Positions 33,742 to 36,929 of a stretch of DNA of 36,929 bases are shown in pieces. Source of the stretch: Erythrobacter sp. (GTDB lineage: Bacteria; Pseudomonadota; Alphaproteobacteria; Sphingomonadales; Sphingomonadaceae); assembly GCA_024642335.1 (NCBI GenBank), contig JAHEBH010000024.1, positions 1 to 36,929 on the forward strand. The letters run 5' to 3'. Both the position numbers and the translations under genes were made by a program. The first letter of the stretch is position 1; the number at the start of each line of letters is the position of its first letter. Below the pieces are notes generated by a model that was given only the letters and a program-made list of their open reading frames with translations, was not told where the DNA came from and ran no database searches.

Positions 33742-35595
33742 TCAAAACCTCCACGGCGCGAGGCGGCCGGTCAGGGAAAAGAGAATGCGCGCATCACCGC
33801 GTTTCTGGCCATTGGCGTTCTGGAAGTCCGTCTTTTCCAACGGAACGGCAACGAAGAGGTCGCCCTGCATGCCGCGACCGTGGGCAATGCGCAGGCCTGC
33901 ACCTACGGAATAAAGGCCATCGGGGTTCTGCGCGCGCTGGCTGGGATCGCGGTCCCACACGGTTGCCTGATCGACGAAGACATAGGGCTGCAAGGCGAAG
34001 CTATCGACGTCTGGCGGCGCGAGTGAACCATAGCGCAGTTCGATGGAGGAGGTCAGGCCGCTGTCGCCCACTACCGATGCCGGGTCATAACCGCGCCCGA
34101 TCGAGTAATTGCCGCCAGTGATTTCCTCGAAAGCGGGCAGCGGATCGCGCGAGAACTGCCCCCTGATATTGATCGCAACGGCAACCAGCGGCGTCGGCCG
34201 GTATTCGGTGCGCAGTTCGCCGCGCAGCAGGAACGGCGTGGGATCCTGCTCTATGCGCGTGGGAACTTCATTTTCCGCGAAACAGCTTGCGAACTGCGGG
34301 CCGCGGCAATCCCGGCTGGCATCAAAGATGTCCAACCCCTGGCGCAATTCCAGACTGGCGGCGGCGTACATGTGCGGCTCGAACGGCGTAAAGCCATTGC
34401 GGCGGGCGACGGAGTCCACGTCGGTCTGCACCAGATCGAAGCGCGCCCAGGCCATGCGCACATGATCGCGCGTCAGGCGGGTGGAGTTGGCCTCGACCAT
34501 CTGGTTCACGTGGTCATAGCCAGAACTGAGATAGATCGATTGCGCTTGCGTGCGCTTGAGCGGGTAGCGCGCATGGAGCGAGGCGAACACCGTCTCGGAC
34601 CTGACATCGAAGCCGGGCAGGTCGAGCGTCGGGTTGGTCCAGCCCAATGTCAGGTCGCCGCCCAGCGTCAACCCGTCCGAACCGACCAGGAATTCGTGGC
34701 TTGCCAGCAGCGTCTGCTGCTCGTCAAAATCATGCGAGGTGTAGAAGGCGAGGCTGGTGCGGTCTCCCATGCCGGTAATGCCGTAGAATTCGGCCCGCAG
34801 CAGTCCGCCGAAACGGCCCAGCGCACGCGCGCCAAAGTTCTGGACATTGAGGTCGACCGCCACGGCGCGTCGTAGAACGGCAATCTCGCCCAGCAATTCG
34901 CCCGGCGCGCCATTGGCGAGCGGGCGCAGCGAGAGGCGCACATCCACGCCGGGAATGTCGCCTGCCAGCAGCAATTGCCGCTCAGCTGCATTGGTATTGA
35001 ACACCGGCTGGTCGACCAGCGGTTGCAGAAAACGCGCGATCAACTTTTCGTTATTGCCTGCTTCGCCGCGCACACGCAGAGCCGCAAGGCGGCCCAGCAC
35101 CACGCGAAACTCGGCCGCGCCGCCCTCGATACGCTGTTCGGGAATTTCCACCGCCGCCAGGTATCCGGCATTGGCGAGCAATGTGGTCGCCTGGGCGCGG
35201 ATGTCGCACAGGACGGAAATCGGCAGTTCGCGGCCCAGATAGGATGCGTAGGCAGGTGCCAGATCGACATCGCCTGCCGCCTCTGCCCCCGCAAAGCTTA
35301 CCTGCGACAGGGTGACGCGGATGTCGGCAAGGTCGGGATTGTCGAGCGCGCAGGCAGCGCGCGGCATCTGGTTGTCGATCGTCAGCGTGGGCGTGCGATC
35401 CTGTTCGACCTGTGCGGGCAGGGGAGCGAGTTCTTCGCGCGTGGGCGGTGCAGGCGTGTTCGCCTGCGCCAAAGCCATGCCCGGGGCTGCCAGCAGGGCA
35501 AGACCCAAACCCCCGACTGCCGCGCTGCGCATCAGTGCGGCAAGCGACAGCAAGATCGATTGCGCTGGTTGCGGAACGATTTCCGGATGATCCAT
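33742..35595 (-). CDS. TpsB/FhaC/ShlB-type outer-membrane transporter
   Basis: A 617-residue outer-membrane pore of the two-partner secretion (Omp85) type. A signal peptide (GLGLALLAAPGMALAQA) is preceded by an unusually long n-region if the ATG at 35595 is used; a GTG at 35610 and an ATG at 35532 are alternatives. A periplasmic POTRA region follows (about 75-220, with CDIRAQATTLLANAGYLAAV), then a 16-strand barrel with the L6-type motif IGRGYDPASVVGDSG near residue 520 and a C-terminal phenylalanine. It secretes the downstream TpsA-like protein, with which it is almost contiguous. Its start lies 141 bp after the upstream TPR gene, so the promoter may be in that gap or further up. Confidence 0.88.
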   Translation of the reverse strand: MDHPEIVPQPAQSILLSLAALMRSAAVGGLGLALLAAPGMALAQANTPAPPTREELAPLPAQVEQDRTPTLTIDNQMPRAACALDNPDLADIRVTLSQVSFAGAEAAGDVDLAPAYASYLGRELPISVLCDIRAQATTLLANAGYLAAVEIPEQRIEGGAAEFRVVLGRLAALRVRGEAGNNEKLIARFLQPLVDQPVFNTNAAERQLLLAGDIPGVDVRLSLRPLANGAPGELLGEIAVLRRAVAVDLNVQNFGARALGRFGGLLRAEFYGITGMGDRTSLAFYTSHDFDEQQTLLASHEFLVGSDGLTLGGDLTLGWTNPTLDLPGFDVRSETVFASLHARYPLKRTQAQSIYLSSGYDHVNQMVEANSTRLTRDHVRMAWARFDLVQTDVDSVARRNGFTPFEPHMYAAASLELRQGLDIFDASRDCRGPQFASCFAENEVPTRIEQDPTPFLLRGELRTEYRPTPLVAVAINIRGQFSRDPLPAFEEITGGNYSIGRGYDPASVVGDSGLTSSIELRYGSLAPPDVDSFALQPYVFVDQATVWDRDPSQRAQNPDGLYSVGAGLRIAHGRGMQGDLFVAVPLEKTDFQNANGQKRGDARILFSLTGRLAPWRF

Positions 35596-35736
35596 TGTAG
35601 CTTTGCCCACCCTACTTCAACAGGTCGCGTGCGGCCTCTGACCACGCATACTCAACCCGCGTCCCCGTGCGATGAATCTATGCATGGAACAGACCGCTTA
35701 AGCAACGCCCGTGACGATTGCAGCAACGGTTAGCGA

Positions 35737-36654
35737 TTATAGTCCAAGAGCCTGCGCTGCACTGTGCAATTGCGGCCCCGATTGCGGATTGGCCACGGTG
35801 GCGCGTTCCAGCGCATCGCGCGCCTGACCGGTGCGGCCCAGCGTCACATAGCTGCGCATCAGCATGATCCAGCCGTCCACGTTCTGCGGATTGTCCTCCA
35901 GCCGCGCGGCCAGGCGGGCGACCATTTCCTCTGCCATGTCCTGCTGCTGGCCTGGCGAAAGCGAAGCGGCAGCCGCCATCTGCTCTGTGGTAGGGCCGGG
36001 AACCGTCATGCCCGGCTGCATGGGCAGGATATTGCGCGTGGAAGAAGCAGTCTCGATGCGGCTGGCGACCTCGATCCCGCGCAATTCGCCCACCTGCTCG
36101 ATCGTGCGCACAAGGTCGCGCTCCCACGGTGCGTCAGGAGGCGTATCGGCGAGGAGCGCCAGCCAGTCTGCAATCGCACCCTCGTGATTTGCGGCCAGGT
36201 CTTTTTCCACCGCGAGGAAATAGCGTGCCCGCGGATTGCCAGCATCTATGGCGACCGAACGGCGGAACGCCACCAGCGCCGCTTCGGGCAGGGGATCGTC
36301 CTCGCTCGCCATGACGCGCGCCTCGCCCAGCGCCGACCACAGTTCTGCGCTCTCGGGCTCGAAGCGGGTGGCCGTGTCATAGGCTTCGGCAGCTTCGGCA
36401 AACATGTTGCGCGAAAAATAGGCGAAGCCGAGCTGCTGCCATGCCACGGGATCGTCGGGGGATGCCTCTGCCGCCTCGCGCATTTCTTCCAGTGTGAGCG
36501 GGGTGGACATGGCGACAGGTTCACCGTCATCGTTTGACCACGTCCAGCCATCCTGGCCAACAAAACGCCAGCCGAGTGCTGCGGCCAGGACCACCAACGC
36601 AGCCGCTGCGATCATCGCCCCTGCCGGCAGTCTACCAAACTTTCTGATGTCCAC
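35737..36654 (-). CDS. Membrane-anchored TPR protein, CcmI/CycH-like
   Basis: A 305-residue protein with one N-terminal membrane helix (AMIAAAALVVLAAALGW) and two TPR blocks: PVAWQQLGFAYFSRNMFAEAAEAYDTATRFEPES with its successor, and a C-terminal unit, NPQNVDGWIMLMRSYVTLGRTGQARDAL. The wording of the repeats resembles the C-terminal half of cytochrome c biogenesis protein CcmI/CycH, an apocytochrome chaperone, but no other ccm gene is visible. A general TPR scaffold is equally possible. I choose the GTG at 36654, preceded by GGGGGA, over a TTG at 36690. It is divergent from the flavoprotein gene and in the same direction as the secretion operon. Confidence 0.7.
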   Translation of the reverse strand: MDIRKFGRLPAGAMIAAAALVVLAAALGWRFVGQDGWTWSNDDGEPVAMSTPLTLEEMREAAEASPDDPVAWQQLGFAYFSRNMFAEAAEAYDTATRFEPESAELWSALGEARVMASEDDPLPEAALVAFRRSVAIDAGNPRARYFLAVEKDLAANHEGAIADWLALLADTPPDAPWERDLVRTIEQVGELRGIEVASRIETASSTRNILPMQPGMTVPGPTTEQMAAAASLSPGQQQDMAEEMVARLAARLEDNPQNVDGWIMLMRSYVTLGRTGQARDALERATVANPQSGPQLHSAAQALGL

Positions 36655-36766
36655 ACGATCCCCCGGGTCCGGAATTGGAGCTTTCCGCAAATGTGCAAAA
36701 AGCAGTACTTCGGCCTGTTTTCAATGCAGGTCCTTTCATGCATAAGCAAGCACAGGGGGATCACGC

Positions 36767-36929
36767 ATGGCGTCAGCACAAGGCCGGGTGAAGGTGGCTA
36801 TCGTGGGGTCGGGACCTGCGGGACTGAGCGCCGCCGCGCATGCCGCACACCTGGGCATGAGCCACGTGCTGATCGAAAAGACCGATCACCTCTCGGACAC
36901 GATCTTCAAATACCAGAAGGGCAAGCATG
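36767..36929 (+). CDS. FAD/NAD(P)-binding oxidoreductase, 5' fragment
   Basis: Only the first 54 codons are inside the window. They begin with a strong leader AGGGGGA and the ATG at 36767, and encode a classical dinucleotide-binding fold: VKVAIVGSGPAGLSAAAHAAHLG with GSGPAG at 14-19 and the acidic residue E37 that ends beta-strand 2. This fits a pyridine-nucleotide-disulfide/thioredoxin-reductase-like flavoprotein. Nothing more specific can be said from the fragment. The frame is open to the end of the window. Confidence 0.75.
   Translation, partial: MASAQGRVKVAIVGSGPAGLSAAAHAAHLGMSHVLIEKTDHLSDTIFKYQKGKH

Noticed and set aside
1-36929. tRNA, rRNA, CRISPR arrays, transposase genes or phage genes
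   Set aside because: None could be recognised; the repeats present are short inverted elements without array structure or an adjacent transposase.

Overview
The window reads as chromosomal DNA of a high-GC alphaproteobacterium. Sphingomonadales (Erythrobacteraceae/Sphingomonadaceae type) is the best guess. The reasons are the mannonate dehydratase, whose residue numbering matches the Novosphingobium-type ManD exactly, the FucP-like and ACS-type MFS transporters next to exported glycosidases, and copies of the CTTCGACAAGCTCAGG-type interspersed inverted repeat that I associate with this group. The taxonomic call is inference; there is no rRNA or tRNA gene here.

Left part (1-19,900) is a plant-polysaccharide and hexuronate utilisation locus. 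It holds exported or lipid-anchored glycosidases (GH43, two divergent GH3 enzymes, a GH31 with a PA14 insert, a GH5 lipoprotein) and a type-B carboxylesterase lipoprotein. It also holds a sugar permease (FucP family), a hexuronate-type MFS permease, and a nearly full isomerase route for D-glucuronate: UxaC (isomerase), UxuB (fructuronate reductase), ManD (mannonate dehydratase) and KdgK (KDG kinase). KDPG aldolase, an alpha-glucuronidase, a TonB receptor and the regulator are not in the window. The gene set fits glucuronate-decorated hemicellulose, with xyloglucan-type activities (GH31, GH5, GH3) mixed in.

Four near-palindromic 14-bp sites built on TGGTAGCGCTAACA lie just upstream of the transcription units: between the two GH3 genes, between manD and uxaC, before the hexuronate permease/kdgK, and before the Gfo/Idh gene. 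They look like operators of one LacI-family regulator encoded elsewhere.

Middle part (19,950-26,815) is a set of exported proteins: a Tat-exported Gfo/Idh/MocA oxidoreductase, an SMP-30/gluconolactonase-like lipoprotein, three consecutive secreted SnoaL/NTF2-like proteins, and a quinohemoprotein (PQQ plus cytochrome c) dehydrogenase. The lactonase-like and SnoaL genes overlap or nearly touch. This resembles a periplasmic oxidative pathway of unknown substrate, and one of the four operators links it to the hexuronate regulon. It is one candidate for an undescribed system.

Right part (26,978-35,595, minus strand) is a compact three-gene operon: a TpsB/FhaC-type outer-membrane transporter, a TpsA/filamentous-haemagglutinin-type exoprotein with 28 consecutive prolines near its C-terminus, and an exported TPR-CHAT (caspase-like) protein. 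The genes are 1 nt apart. It is the second candidate system: a two-partner-secreted surface protein with a dedicated caspase-fold protease. A membrane-anchored CcmI/CycH-like TPR gene precedes it, and the window ends in the first 54 codons of a divergent flavoprotein.

Interspersed inverted repeats occur in several places. One forms part of a coding sequence (third SnoaL gene), one carries the ribosome-binding site of uxuB, and two sit between convergent genes.
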